A stretch of DNA of 64,000 bases, from NCBI RefSeq assembly GCF_033366695.1, contig NZ_JAOBTQ010000001.1:8246001-8310000 (forward strand), read 5' to 3'. The stretch is from Streptomyces sp. SCL15-4. Lineage in GTDB: Bacteria; Actinomycetota; Actinomycetes; Streptomycetales; Streptomycetaceae. The notes under the pieces were generated by a model. It searched no databases. It saw only the letters and a program-made list of their open reading frames with translations, and had not been told where the DNA came from. Positions 33,918 through 43,799 of this stretch are shown piece by piece (positions within the stretch are counted from its first letter, which is position 1; each line of letters starts with the position of its first letter). A program made the translations under genes and the position numbers.

Positions 33918-34139
33918 ATGGGAATCTGGCGATGGGCCAGGTGGGTGGCGCTCGTCCTTGCGGTCGGCTGGGCGGTGAACTGGGTTGTCAATCTCGCCCG
34001 GGGTGAGGGAGGACGGGATCTGTGGTGGCCTCTGGTCAGTACCGTCATCTGGGCAGGACTGACCGCGTACGGCTTCAGGACCTACCGCCGGATCAGGACA
34101 ACGACTTTGCCCACCGTCACCGGCCGTCCGCCTGCCTGA
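33918..34139 (+). CDS. Small membrane protein with two transmembrane helices
   Basis: 73 aa from an ATG preceded by GGGGAA. Two hydrophobic helices (WVALVLAVGWAVNWVVNLA and LWWPLVSTVIWAGLTAYGF) are joined by a short charged loop and followed by an Arg-rich tail. No function is known. The frame extends upstream without a better start. Confidence 0.5.
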   Translation: MGIWRWARWVALVLAVGWAVNWVVNLARGEGGRDLWWPLVSTVIWAGLTAYGFRTYRRIRTTTLPTVTGRPPA

Positions 34140-34349
34140 CTGCCCCCCTTGCCCGGCGCCGGCCTCGGTCGGCCCGCTTCCTGTCGCCTGCCGTAGGAGT
34201 CGGTCGACCCCCGCGCCGGCAGGTCGACCTGTGACACGGCGCGCAGACCTGGCGCGGCAGAAACCGAGGCAGGCCAAGGAAGACGCCCGCCTTCACCGCT
34301 TCAGCGGGTGCTCCGTCTCTACCGGCACGAGGCAGCGGTGCGGGCGGAC

Positions 34350-34524
34350 TCCGGCCGTGCCCCTTGGACAGGCGCTGCGGGAGATGTTCTCCCGGCGGCG
34401 GCCTGCTCACCGAGGCGGATGGTCGCTCGCTGGCGGGCTGTAGCCGACCCCATCGCCACGCACGTGCACCCGGCCGGATTCGACCCCGACACGGGCGCGC
34501 TTACCCTGTGCGGGGCCTCCGCCG
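34350..34524 (+). pseudogene. DUF721 (DciA-like) fragment
   Basis: Two frames joined by a shift read LGQALREMFSRRRP and VARWRAVADPIATHVHPAGF, then DPDTGALTLCGASAAL. This resembles the central DUF721 domain, whose members include the helicase loader DciA and plasmid-borne relatives. It is cut at 34524 by an IS630 relic. Confidence 0.5.
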
Positions 34525-34718
34525 CTCTGGTCCCTGCTGCGGCGCGGCTGGATCTCCAACATCGCCTCCAGCACCCCCGAACACCTCGTCCAGCGCATCC
34601 GACGCGGTGTCCGCCACATCCAGTACCGCAGCCACCTCAGAGACTGTCGCCTCGCCGAAACAGGACTGACCATCAATCCCAGATCACCGAAGACGACATC
34701 ACAAGTGCAAGCTCAGTG
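34524..34718 (+). pseudogene. IS630-type transposase C-terminal relic
   Basis: The frame reads LWSLLRRGWISNIASSTPEH, then LVQRIRRGVRHIQYRSHLRD and LAETGLTINP, the usual end of an IS630 transposase from just after the third catalytic residue. Its left end fuses directly to the DUF721 fragment. Confidence 0.7.
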
Positions 34719-34865
34719 ATGACAGGGAGGGTTGGCGACTCCGGCAGCGGGCGTGAAGAAGGCTGCTGTCGGCTCGGAACTTCGTGATCATCCGTCAGCT
34801 CTGGCCGGCGGCCGATCCTTGGAGCATGCGCGACGGCGATGGCGTCAACGTGGCGTGGTCGAGAG

Positions 34866-35291
34866 TCATGGACCGGGTACGGGCGGCTCCGCCGCCACGC
34901 CCCGGTCGTAGTTCGTACGGGCGGTCTGGACTTCCTCGATATGGCATTCGGCCCATGCCTTGATCGAGGCCATCACCGGCAGCAGGCTGCGGCCGAGTGG
35001 AGTGAGCTGGTAGTCCACCCGGACGGGTACCGACGGGGTCACCGTGCGGGTGAGCAGGCCGTCACGTTCGAGGGCACGCAGCGTCTGGGTGAGCATCTTC
35101 TGGCTGACTCCGGCGATGATCCGGTTCAGGTCGCGGTACCGCAGCGGCCCGTCGGCCAGCGCGTTCAGCACCAGGCTCACCCACTTGTCGCTGATCCGGT
35201 CCAGCAGCTGCCGGGCCGGGCAGGTGGCGAGGTAGGCGTCGTAGGCGGCGCGCTCATCGGCGCGGCGCTGAGCGGCGTTGCGGGTGGCCAT
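34866..35291 (-). CDS. HxlR-family regulator (with quinone oxidoreductase)
   Basis: 141 aa. Conserved HxlR features: a Cys near the N-terminus (ATCPARQLLDRISDKWVSLV), the wing GPLRYRDLNRIIAGVSQKML and TVTPSVPVRVDYQLTPLGRS. GGGAG precedes the ATG by 4 bp. It is divergent from a quinone-oxidoreductase-like gene with a palindrome between. HxlR proteins of this kind often sense electrophiles or redox stress through the N-terminal Cys. Confidence 0.9.
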   Translation of the reverse strand: MATRNAAQRRADERAAYDAYLATCPARQLLDRISDKWVSLVLNALADGPLRYRDLNRIIAGVSQKMLTQTLRALERDGLLTRTVTPSVPVRVDYQLTPLGRSLLPVMASIKAWAECHIEEVQTARTNYDRGVAAEPPVPGP

Positions 35292-35318
35292 GGCACTCCC
35301 GGGTCGGGTAGGCACTCC

Positions 35319-35332
35319 GAAGTGCGTACTTC
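35319..35332. promoter_or_regulatory. Palindrome in the HxlR/oxidoreductase gap
   Basis: GAAGT-GCGT-ACTTC in the 75-bp gap between the divergent starts. Probable HxlR binding site. Confidence 0.6.
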
Positions 35333-35366
35333 CCGGTGGAGAGTAACACCCCATAGGTTCGTGCAC

Positions 35367-36287
35367 ATGAAAGCTGTGATCATTCGTTCCTTCGGTGGCC
35401 CTGAAGTCCTTGAGATGGCGGAGGTACCGGTGCCGGAACCGGGTACCGGCCAGGTCCGGATCCGGGTCACCGCGGCGGCTGTCAACCCGGTGGACGTCCA
35501 GACCCGCTCCGGCGCGCTCACGGCGGCCGGCCTGCTTCCTGAGCGGGAGGTCATCGGCATCGGCTGGGATGTCGCCGGCATCGTCGAGGCGCTCGGGCCC
35601 GAGGTCGTCGGATTCCAACTCGGCGACGCGGTGATCGGGTTGTCAGACCGGCTGGCGCTGTCGCTCAAGACGCAGGCCGAGTACGTGGTGCTGGACGCGG
35701 ACGCGGTCGCTGCGGTGCCGGCCGGCACCGATCTGGTGGCTGCGGCGACCCTGCCCTTGGGCGGACTCACCGCTGCTCAGGCACTCGATACCACCGGGGC
35801 CAAGCCCGGCGACACACTGCTGGTCACCGGAGCGGCGGGGGCGGTGGGCGGCTACACGGTGCAGCTCGCCGCGCTGGCCGGCGTGCGAGTGATTGCAGTC
35901 GCGGGCGCCGACGACGAGGAGTTGGTGCGCGATCTCGGCGCGGACCTCTTCGTGCCGCGGACCGCGGACCTGCCCGCGGCGGTGCGCGGCCTGGTGCCCG
36001 GCGGCGTACACGCCGCGGTCGACGCGGCGTCCGTGGGCATGCCGGCGCTGGACGCGGTGCGCGGCGGGGGCTCGCTGGTCAGCGTGCTGGGCAACGCGCC
36101 GACGCCGCTGCGCGGCATCCGGGTGGGCAATGTGTGGATCCGCGCGGACGGCCCCCGCCTCGCCAAGCTGGCCGCCGCCGGACTGCGTCCGCGGGTCGCC
36201 GACGTCCTGCCGCTGGACAAGGTCGCCGAGGCGCATCGCAGGCTGGCGGCGGGTGGGCTGCGCGGTCGCCTGGTGCTGGTGCCTTGA
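35367..36287 (+). CDS. NADP-dependent quinone-oxidoreductase-like alcohol dehydrogenase
   Basis: 306 aa. It is of the zinc-independent medium-chain dehydrogenase/QOR type. MKAVIIRSFGGPEVLEMAEV opens the GroES-like domain, VNPVDVQTRSGAL contacts the nicotinamide, and the Rossmann motif LLVTGAAGAVGGYTVQLA binds NADPH. It reduces quinones or activated double bonds. It is divergent from hxlR and presumably induced when HxlR is inactivated. No good SD is visible before the ATG. Confidence 0.9.
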   Translation: MKAVIIRSFGGPEVLEMAEVPVPEPGTGQVRIRVTAAAVNPVDVQTRSGALTAAGLLPEREVIGIGWDVAGIVEALGPEVVGFQLGDAVIGLSDRLALSLKTQAEYVVLDADAVAAVPAGTDLVAAATLPLGGLTAAQALDTTGAKPGDTLLVTGAAGAVGGYTVQLAALAGVRVIAVAGADDEELVRDLGADLFVPRTADLPAAVRGLVPGGVHAAVDAASVGMPALDAVRGGGSLVSVLGNAPTPLRGIRVGNVWIRADGPRLAKLAAAGLRPRVADVLPLDKVAEAHRRLAAGGLRGRLVLVP

Positions 36288-36674
36288 TGCGAAAGGAACG
36301 GACGACGCAGCCGACCGTGACGGCGGGGTAACGACATCAGCCGCCGAACGGGGCACCGATTCGGCGACTTGGGGACTCGACGATTCCGGCGGAGCGGCCG
36401 GTGGCCAGCAGACGGCAGCGATCGCCGTTACAACCGGCGGTACGGCCGTCGCCGCATGCAAGGTGTGGGTTGGACGGTTCTCGATGCTGGACCCGTCTTT
36501 CCGGGGGCAGCAATGCGGTGCCGACCACAGGGAGGCCGACGGTTCTCTGTGGCTCGGCCAGTCCGCCGACCCCGGGTTTCGAGGCATGGCGGGCGAGGAA
36601 CCGGGCGAGGACCGCTCGTGTCCTGACAGGTAGCCCGGCGCGCAGGGCAGCGGGCATCGGTCACTCGTCTGAGT
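36288..36674. other. No gene recognised
   Basis: About 390 bases after the oxidoreductase gene. A minus frame reading GGLAEPQRTVGLPVVGTALL looks protein-like, but I cannot place it. Confidence 0.35.
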
Positions 36675-36977
36675 GACGGGACAAGCAGACTGCGCATCCA
36701 GATCAATGCCCAGGACTACCCGCAGCAACTGCAAGCGCTCGTACGACTCAGTGCCCGGGCGGGCCGTGTGGATGCCGAGTTGCTGGTTGTGATCGGAGTT
36801 GACGAGGACCTCGCAGTCGAGTTCGAGGATACCGATCGCAGGATGCCGGAAGAGGTCGACGATTCACTCATGGCCGACTCCCGGGCCGTGCTCTTCACCG
36901 TCACCCGACGCTCCGCCTCCAGGCCTGGGGACCGCTCGCCCGGGGCAGCCTCACCGCCGACCCCGACACGCCGGTGA
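36675..36977 (+). pseudogene. Unknown protein fragment
   Basis: The frame reads RLRIQINAQDYPQQLQALVR, then AELLVVIGVDEDLAVEFEDT and degenerates after LFTVTRR. It has protein-like composition and codon use, but no start codon upstream and no recognised family. Confidence 0.3.
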
Positions 36978-37019
36978 GTCGGGGTCGTCGCGGATCTCGC
37001 CCGGCGCAAGGGGACCACA

Positions 37020-37210
37020 ACCACAGACCGTCCCCCTGTGGTGGCTGCAACGCCACCCGGTGGGCATCGTCCCGGTCATCGGCACGGCCCGGCCCGAACG
37101 CATCGCCGCCTGCCTGGACGCGGCCCTGCTCGAGCCGGACCTCACCCACGAGGAAAGGGGACGCACTGTGGGTCGCCGCGCGCGGCGTGTCCCTCTCCTG
37201 CAACGAGGAG
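37020..37210 (+). pseudogene. Aldo/keto reductase C-terminal relic
   Basis: The frame reads LWWLQRHPVGIVPVIGTARP then ERIAACLDAALLEPDLTHEE. After a one-base shift it continues DALWVAARGVSL. HP..VVPVIGT..PERI is the NADP-binding end of aldo/keto reductases. The rest of the gene is missing. Confidence 0.65.
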
Positions 37211-37690
37211 CGGAACTCGGAGCAGGCGAATCCCCGCGTCAGGTGACTCGGTGCGCGCGAGGCCGGCGCGCAGCAGGCCGATCGACGGGCAGTGTGGATA
37301 TCGAGATACTCGTCGATGTCTGGCAGCGCCTCCTTCTCACCGGCCCACGGAAGGACGGCGGCACGACGAGTTCTGTGTCAGGCCCGTGATGAATCCGCAG
37401 ATCGGTTGTGAACATCCGGTCCCTTTTCCGTGCCGTTCACCACAGCATTGCCGCAAAGCAGCGAATCGAGCTGTGGCGATATGGCCGGTCGATGTACCGA
37501 TATGTGGCCTCGCCTCCGTCCCCAGGTAGGTTGAGCAGCTTCGACACCGGTTCGAGTGACCGACTCGCGGAGCGCTTTATGATCGTCGGTGAACTACTGG
37601 CCTTGCGTCCGTCCTCCTGTCGTCCACATTTCTGGGCGACCGGGAATGCAAGAACTCTGAGCGAGTCGCGTGACCGAGACGCAGGAGAAG
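37211..37690. other. No gene recognised
   Basis: About 480 bases; includes the upstream region and probable promoter of the first YceI-type gene. No motif seen. Confidence 0.35.
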
Positions 37691-37694
37691 AAGG

Positions 37695-38618
37695 GTGAAC
37701 TCCATGGCTCTCGGGCTGCTCCGTCGTCGGCGTTCCCGTGGTGCCTCCGGTGCCGTGTCGAGCATTTCGGTCCCGCTGCCGCCCGGCGCCGGGGCGTTCG
37801 GCTTCGAGGTGCTCGATCCCATGGGGCAGCCCATGGGCGGAGCCGAGGTCACCGTGACCGCGCTGGACAGCCACCGGATCGCGACGCGTGGCGCCACGGA
37901 CCCCCACGGCTACTTCATAGCCACGCTGCCACCCGGCTCCTACAGCGTGATGATCGTGGCCGAGGGCCTGTCACCCGCCCGCGAGGACCTCGACATCGCG
38001 GCCGGGGTGGCCCGGCCCACCGCACAAGTCACGCTCCAGCCCGCCCGCCAGCTGGAACTTCCGACAGCCGGTACCTGGCTGTTCGACCCTCCGCACACCG
38101 CGATCCGGTTCATCGCCAAGCACGTCGGCATGGCCCATGTCCACGGGCGGTTCACCCGCTTCCAGGGCAGCATCCGCATCGCTCCGAACATGGCCGACTC
38201 GCAGGTGGCGGTGCGCATCGACGCCTCCAGTGTCACCACGGGCAACAACACCCGCGACAATCACCTGCGTTCGGCCGACTTCCTGGACGTCGAACGCTAC
38301 CCGTACATCGACTTCACCAGCACCCGGTTCGCCCACCGCGGCGGCTCCAAGTGGACCGTGCACGGCACCCTCACCATGCACGGCACCAGCCGCTCCGTCG
38401 GCCTCGACACCACTTACCTCGGGTCGATCAACGGGGGCTACGAACAGGAACTGCGCTGCGCGGCCCTCGCGAAGGCCGAACTTCATCGGGAGGACTTCAC
38501 CCTCAACTGGCGCTCCATGCTCGCCCGCGGCATCGCCGTCGTCGGGCCGACCGTCCAACTGGAGTTGGACGTACAGGCGATGTACCGCACCCACGACACG
38601 CCCACGCCACCGAAGTAA
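37695..38618 (+). CDS. YceI-family protein with N-terminal carboxypeptidase-regulatory-like domain
   Basis: 307 aa. Residues ~30-110 form a beta-sandwich of the carboxypeptidase regulatory-like type (EVLDPMGQPMGGAEVTVTAL, ATDPHGYFIATLPPGSYSVM). Residues ~125-300 form a YceI lipocalin-like barrel (GTWLFDPPHTAIRFIAKHVG, RSADFLDVERYPYIDFTST, HGTLTMHGTSRSV). YceI proteins bind isoprenoid lipids. No signal peptide is visible, so it is probably cytosolic. The GTG start has AGGAG 7 bp upstream; an ATG at 37704 is an alternative. A second YceI gene follows on the same strand. Confidence 0.85.
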   Translation: MNSMALGLLRRRRSRGASGAVSSISVPLPPGAGAFGFEVLDPMGQPMGGAEVTVTALDSHRIATRGATDPHGYFIATLPPGSYSVMIVAEGLSPAREDLDIAAGVARPTAQVTLQPARQLELPTAGTWLFDPPHTAIRFIAKHVGMAHVHGRFTRFQGSIRIAPNMADSQVAVRIDASSVTTGNNTRDNHLRSADFLDVERYPYIDFTSTRFAHRGGSKWTVHGTLTMHGTSRSVGLDTTYLGSINGGYEQELRCAALAKAELHREDFTLNWRSMLARGIAVVGPTVQLELDVQAMYRTHDTPTPPK

Positions 38619-38736
38619 CGCTGGGTAGCGGGTTCACCGTCGACCGCGTCCACCTCGGGCGGGATCACCGATCGGGGCAGCGCCCCGGCGACACCTTGGC
38701 AGCACAGAGCAATCAGATGGAAAAGGGCTCACGATC

Positions 38737-39372
38737 ATGGGTATCTTCGGCCGACGCCAGACCGTCGTCAGCGAGCCGCCCCCGGCTCTCGCGGGGGCCA
38801 CGTCCCAGGGTGTCGCACTCGACCCGGCACTTCAGGCCCTGACCGGGCGATGGACGATCGACCGCCCCCACAGCCACATCGGATTCTCCGTACGGCACGC
38901 CATGGTGACGACGGTCCGGGGGGCTTTCACCGATTACGACAGCACGTTGTACTTCGACGGAGCCCAGCCCTCCGAGTCGCGGGCCGACCTCGTCATCCGG
39001 GTCGCGAGCGTCGACACAGGCGTGGAGCAAAGGGACGCGCACATTATCGGCGCCGACTTCTTCGACGCGCGCCAGTACCCGGAAATGACCTTCCACAGCA
39101 CCTCCACCGTCCACGAAGGCGGAGAGACCTTCCGCATGACCGGGGACCTGACCATCCGCGACGTCACCCGGCCCGTCGACCTGCAACTCGACTACCTCGG
39201 CTCGGTGCTGGACCCATTCGGCTTCGAGCGGGCCGGCTTCGACGGCACCACCACCATCGACCGCACCGAGTGGGGCCTGGTCTACAACCAGCGCCTCAAG
39301 GCAGGGGGCACCATGGTGAGCGAGAAGGTCCGGCTGCAGTTCGACATCTCCGCGATCCGGTCGACGTCGTAG
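38737..39372 (+). CDS. Second YceI-family protein
   Basis: 211 aa. The YceI barrel occupies residues ~35-208 (GRWTIDRPHSHIGFSVRHAM, IGADFFDARQYPEMTFHST, TGDLTIRDVTRPVDLQLDYL). The N-terminal ~30 residues (MGIFGRRQTVVSE...) lack a signal peptide. It lies 118 bp after the first YceI gene, same strand, and is more typical of the family. The two differ too much to be a recent duplication. Likely binds a polyprenyl lipid or quinone. Confidence 0.9.
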   Translation: MGIFGRRQTVVSEPPPALAGATSQGVALDPALQALTGRWTIDRPHSHIGFSVRHAMVTTVRGAFTDYDSTLYFDGAQPSESRADLVIRVASVDTGVEQRDAHIIGADFFDARQYPEMTFHSTSTVHEGGETFRMTGDLTIRDVTRPVDLQLDYLGSVLDPFGFERAGFDGTTTIDRTEWGLVYNQRLKAGGTMVSEKVRLQFDISAIRSTS

Positions 39373-39443
39373 GCGGCGTCGGGAGCGCCCGGAGCCGCAG
39401 GAAACCGTTGGGCCGCTCGGCTTGCTCAAGGCATGATCGGCTC

Positions 39444-40007
39444 GTGGACACCTACCTGGAGACCGAGCGTCTCACCCTGCGCCGCTTCACTGCCGATGAC
39501 GCGGACCTGCTGATCGAGCTGGACAGCGACCCGGCGGTGATGCGCTACCTGACCGGCGGCAGTCCCACCCCGCCGGAGATCGTCCGCGAGCGTCATCTGC
39601 CGAACATCCTCGCCGGCTACGAGAAGTGGGGCGGCCTCGGACTGTTCGCCGCGCACGAGAAGGACGGCGGCGCATTCATAGGCTGGTACATCCTGCGTCC
39701 CGAGCCGGAGGGTCCGCTCGGCGAGGTCGAACTCGGTTACCGGCTGCGGCGGGCGGCTTGGGGCAAGGGCTATGCCACCGAGGGCTCTCGGGCTTTGCTG
39801 GCCAAGGCGTTCACGGAGCTCGGTGTACGCATGGTCTGGGCCGAGACGATGTCCGTGAACCGCGGTTCGCGCAACATCATGGAGAAGCTCGACATGTCAC
39901 TCGCGGACACCATCCCCACTCCCTCCGATATGGAGATGGTCGAGGGCTCCGAGCATGGCGGCGTACGTTACGAGATCACCAAGGAACAGTGGGAGCGGCA
40001 GCGCTGA
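39444..40007 (+). CDS. GNAT acetyltransferase, RimJ/RimL type
   Basis: 187 aa from a GTG start (weak SD). ETERLTLRRFTADDADLLIE opens the fold. The acetyl-CoA loop is RRAAWGKGYATEGSRALL, followed by NRGSRNIMEKLDM. These are features of the RimJ/RimL-like GNAT group, which acetylates N-termini or small amines. It lies 71 bp after the second YceI gene on the same strand and may share its transcript. Confidence 0.88.
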   Translation: MDTYLETERLTLRRFTADDADLLIELDSDPAVMRYLTGGSPTPPEIVRERHLPNILAGYEKWGGLGLFAAHEKDGGAFIGWYILRPEPEGPLGEVELGYRLRRAAWGKGYATEGSRALLAKAFTELGVRMVWAETMSVNRGSRNIMEKLDMSLADTIPTPSDMEMVEGSEHGGVRYEITKEQWERQR

Positions 40008-40119
40008 GGTCGCACGTCCGGCGCCGAATGCAAGGGGAAGCGGACCGGGGTGGCATACGGGATTCGGTCAAGCGCGGGTGTTTGGTGCGGCCGTACGGAC
40101 ACAGCGAAGAACGCTCGTA

Positions 40120-40536
40120 CACGAGGCAGGAGTTCGGCTGCGACCGGCTCACTTCTTCTTCGGATCGGGATCGAGGTCGAAGAAGTGCGTGCCGGTGGGC
40201 GCCAGTGCGGGCCGGCGATGCTGGAGCTGTCGGCGATCGATGCCCTCACCATCGCTCCACCGTCCGGCCAGGCGGCGACGAATGGTGCACCACCGGCCGG
40301 AACACCGGAGTCGAGGAAGACCGCGTGTGCTGGCCGGCCGCCGATCCGCCCGGCGGCCTGACCGCTCGGGATGCCCGAGTAGCTGTGGCCTACGAGAACG
40401 ACTGCACGGAGGTCCTGGCGCTCGGCCTCGTCAACGATGTCCTGGACGTGAGTCTGCTGCCCGGCCGGCACATCTTGCTTCTCCGCGATACCGGACAGCG
40501 TCAGTAGGTGGACGCCATCAGTACAAAGTTCGTCAT
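40120..40536 (-). pseudogene. Alpha/beta-hydrolase relic
   Basis: Starts as MTNFVLMASTY, then shifts frame to HLLTLSGIAEKQDVPAGQQT, VVLVGHSYSGIP (nucleophile motif) and AWPDGGAMVRASIAD. This is the N-terminal half of the DUF/AB-hydrolase group whose members read HVQDIVDE...VVLVGHSYSG. About 20 residues are deleted near the start and the C-terminal half, with the catalytic Asp and His, is lost. Confidence 0.75.
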
Positions 40537-40539
40537 GGC

Positions 40540-41190
40540 CGCACCGCAGCGGAGCAGCCCGACGACCACTCCGGCAGTACTTTCGAATGCCTCGCCGCAT
40601 CGCCCGGCACCTCGCCACGATGGGGCTGATCAGAGCCGCGGACGCGGAGGCCACATAGCGCGTCGAGGGGATCGGCGCGGAGAAAGCCCCGGTCGTCGTC
40701 GCTGGACTCGCCGAGCTGGCCGAGCAGATCGACCGGCTGGCGGCGGCTGGGCCCTCGATGACCAAGCCGGGCGTCACTGCGCCCGTCCCGGAAGGGAAGG
40801 AGACGAAGGGCGACGCCGCCGCGGGCCCGTTGGCCGGAACAAGAAGCCGTGTGTCCTGGAGGTGTCATCGGTGGCCAGGTGTTTCGTGCGCCGGCCGGAG
40901 GTCGCCGGAGGCGACGTACCGTCCCGGCAACAGCGTCAGCGGCGTCGTCGGAGGGCCGGTGATCCCGCCGGTCAGCGCTTCTGGGTTCGAGATGGAGATC
41001 GGCGGGAATCTGGTCCGCGGCCTGTTCGGGGAACGGCATCCGGACCTGGCTGAGCCGCCGCTCCGCGAAGTGGTGGGCTGCCTGGGGCGACCAGCCGTCC
41101 GTTCCGCCGCCGTACGGCGAGGCCGTTCATGCGGGCATTGGCGCGCCTTGGCCACGGCACACGTCTCCGCCGGCGGAGTCCAGCAGTCCC
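40540..41190. other. No intact gene
   Basis: About 650 bases. A plus frame reading RRIARHLATMGLIRAADAEA, then a stop, then [20 protein letters not shown] looks like worn coding sequence of unknown family. Confidence 0.35.
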
Positions 41191-42432
41191 TCAGGAGCCG
41201 CAGAACTCGGCGTCGACGACCCGCTGTTCGTGGACGTTCCAGTCGCCGTTGAAGTTCATCGACAGCACGTGATCGCCGTCCGCCGTTGCCGTGGTCTCCG
41301 AGATGGAGCCCTGGATGCCGCCGTTGTGCCCCCATACCTCGGTGCCGCATGACAACGTCATTTTCATCAGTCCCAGGCCGTAGGAGAAGTGCGGCACGTT
41401 CCCGACCGACACGGTCGTCATCATCTTCTCCAGCTGGGGCTTCTGAAGGAGCCGGCCGGAGAACAGGGCCCGGTAGAATCGGTTGAGATCGCGGTTGTCG
41501 GAGATCATCTCTCCGGCGGCGCCCGCGAAGGAGGGGTTGAACTCGGTGACATCGTAGGTCGCGCTGTCCGGTTCCCCGGGTCCGGCGAGTTCCCCGGTCA
41601 GCTTCGAGTAGGCGCGCCCGCTCGGCCCCGGGAGCAGAGGGCTGGCCCCCGGCACACTCGTGGAATCCAGACGCAGGGGGCGGAGGATGCGGTGCTCGAT
41701 CTCGTGGGCGTAGGTGTGTCCGGTGGCCTTCTGGATCACCATGGAGGTGATCACATAGTTGGTGTCCGAGTAGCTCCAGCCGTCGCCGGGGGCGAAGGCG
41801 GGCCGGTGGGAGATGGCGAGCCGGACGACCTGGCGGGGCGTCCAGGTGTCGTAGCGGTGCCGGAGGAAGTCGGTGCTGAACTCCTGCCTTTTGAAGGCTT
41901 CGTCGTCGGTGTAGCTGTAGATGCCGCTGGTGTGGTTGAGGAGCTGCAATAGTTTGACCTTGCTGCCGTCGTTGCCGTTTCCCGCCACCAGACCCGGCAG
42001 CCAGTCGTCCACGGTGTCGTCCAGGCTCAGTTTTCCTTCGGCTTCCAGCTGGAGCATCACCGTGGCCACGAACGTCTTGGTGATCGAGCCGGTCCGGAAC
42101 CGGTCATCGGTGCGCGGCTTCCGGCCGGTCGCCAGATCCTCAGTGCCCGCACGCCCCGCCCAGGTGGTGTGCCCCAGCTCGGCGAGGGCGATACCACCAG
42201 GCGGACCTTCTCGCACGACCGAGTCCAAGGCCGCCTGGGTGGCCCCGTGCCCGCCGCGTGCGGCCGACGCGTCCTCGGCGTCCGCGGCCGACGCCGGCAG
42301 GGTGAGGCCAGCGGTGATCGCCGCCGTCGCCAGCGCTGCGACGGCGGCCACCCGCAGCCTGCGCTCACCGCGCCTGCGGCCACCCCGCTCGGACGAACGT
42401 GCCCCGACTGCCGCACGCGTGTGCTCGTACAC
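41191..42432 (-). CDS. Secreted serine hydrolase (beta-lactamase/D,D-carboxypeptidase family)
   Basis: 413 aa from a GTG with GGGAG 5 bp upstream. A long Arg-rich n-region and hydrophobic stretch ([20 protein letters not shown]) form the signal. The SxxK motif is in [12 protein letters not shown] and the Tyr motif in [21 protein letters not shown] replaces the KTG box. This is the pattern of class-C-like serine hydrolases and D-alanyl-D-alanine carboxypeptidases. It acts outside the membrane on peptidoglycan peptides or as an esterase. Confidence 0.88.
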   Translation of the reverse strand: MYEHTRAAVGARSSERGGRRRGERRLRVAAVAALATAAITAGLTLPASAADAEDASAARGGHGATQAALDSVVREGPPGGIALAELGHTTWAGRAGTEDLATGRKPRTDDRFRTGSITKTFVATVMLQLEAEGKLSLDDTVDDWLPGLVAGNGNDGSKVKLLQLLNHTSGIYSYTDDEAFKRQEFSTDFLRHRYDTWTPRQVVRLAISHRPAFAPGDGWSYSDTNYVITSMVIQKATGHTYAHEIEHRILRPLRLDSTSVPGASPLLPGPSGRAYSKLTGELAGPGEPDSATYDVTEFNPSFAGAAGEMISDNRDLNRFYRALFSGRLLQKPQLEKMMTTVSVGNVPHFSYGLGLMKMTLSCGTEVWGHNGGIQGSISETTATADGDHVLSMNFNGDWNVHEQRVVDAEFCGS

Positions 42433-42561
42433 GAAGACTCCCGGTTGGTGGGTGACGACTGAACCGGGCCCAGTATTTTCGATCAAGGTCGGGGCCCGGA
42501 ATACCGCCAGCCACCTGCTTACGGGTAGGGCTACCCTCACCCGGTGTGCCGGTCGGCTTCT

Positions 42562-43020
42562 TCAGTCCCGCGGCAGTGCGGGGTGATGACTGCCGCGCCG
42601 GGACTCGCCCGCAAGGGCATCGGGCGGTCCCGACACCCGGGCCGTCCGGCTCACTCGGCGACGCTCGTTCAGCACGGTCCCGGCGAGCCGCTGCCGCAGT
42701 CGCAGGTCCACCCGGACCCGTGCCAGTTCGTCGGCGTTCTGATCGACCGTTTGGCGCTGGTAGGCGACTTCCACGGCGTTCCAGGTACCGACGGGATTGA
42801 CCTGTGCCTTACAGCGGGCGTCGGCGGTGGCTACGGCACGCTCGCGGGCGGAAGCCGTCCTCGTCCGCCAGACGGGGTCCGAAGCGGTCTCCTCCGGGCG
42901 GGCGTTGCGGTGGCCGTGCGCTTTCATGCAGGCGGACCCACCGGGCGTACGCCTTCGTCACCCGGCCGTCTCGCCGTGACGCCGCGAACGTCTCCATGAT
43001 GATGCGACGTCTGGTGGTCC
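42562..43020 (-). pseudogene. C-terminal remnant of a secreted Cys-containing protein
   Basis: The frame reads CMKAHGHRNARPEE, then RERAVATADARCKAQVNPVG and VEVAYQRQTVDQNADELARV. This CM..HG...ATAD..CK pattern is the end of a group of secreted or lipoprotein-like Streptomyces proteins. Upstream, in a second frame, lies ASRRDGRVTKAYARW, which belongs just before the CM motif. The N-terminal ~200 residues are gone. Function unknown. Confidence 0.5.
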
Positions 43021-43301
43021 TGCCCACGTCGTAGCGGGTGGCAGGGTGCCGGTTTGCCGAGCCGAGTGGCCTGCCGGGGCCCGGCTGGTTGGGTTCGGGT
43101 GCACGCGCCGGGTCGGACAGGCTCGGGCGCAGGTTTCTGAACCCCGGCGGACCCGGGCGGGGGTGAGCCGGCCGGGTCCGGCCGGTCTCTCCCAGGGGTG
43201 GCGCAGGTCCGCGGCCAGCGGCTGGGCGAGGCGTGGTTGCGTGTGGGCCGCGATGAGGGCCATGTCCACCGGTCCGCCGCCTCGGGGGTGCGGAGCTTAG
43301 T

Positions 43302-43664
43302 GACGCCGACACCCGCCTGGTCGTCGTGGTCGGCCGGCCGCTCGCCGGTAGCCGCAACGACTGCAAGGCGTGGGAGGAGTCCGGTGCCAAGGCCGCCGTC
43401 GGCAAGACCCTCACGATCGCCGACGGCGGCTACCCGGGCACCGGACTCGTCATCCCGCACCGCTGCAAGCGCGGCCAGAGTGACCTCCCGGACTGGAAAG
43501 AGGAACACAACAAGTTCCACAAGCAGATCCGAGCCCGCGTCGAGCACGTCTTCGCCCGCATGAAGAACTGGAAGATTCTCCGCGACTGCCGCTTGAAGGG
43601 CGATGGCGTCCACCACGCCGTGCTCGGCATCGCCCGGATGCACAACCTCGCCCTCGCCGGATAG
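43302..43664 (+). pseudogene. IS5-type transposase, C-terminal half
   Basis: Matches residues ~135-256 of the intact IS5-type transposase at 44417: DADTRLVVVVGRPLAGSRND, TIADGGYPGTGLVIPHR and RARVEHVFARMKNWKILRDC. The catalytic Asp of DGTLVPT and the N-terminus are deleted. It differs at many positions from the intact copy, so it is an older insertion. Its right terminal repeat is intact at 43716-43732. Confidence 0.85.
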
Positions 43665-43715
43665 GCCGGCGGACTACACGGCCACCGAGCCTGCCCGAGG
43701 AGACTCAGAGATCAT

Positions 43716-43752
43716 TTACGGGACAGCCCTTAGGCTAAGGCTTGTCCCGTAA
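43716..43752. repeat. Back-to-back IS5-type terminal repeats
   Basis: The right end of the older relic (TTACGGGACAGCCCTTA, 43716-43732) is followed after 3 bases by the left end of the next element (TAAGGCTTGTCCCGTAA, 43736-43752). The younger element has inserted against the older one. Confidence 0.8.
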
Positions 43753-43799
43753 TCGCTGGTCGCGCGTTATGAAACGCCCTCATGCCGGGGCAGGGGTCG

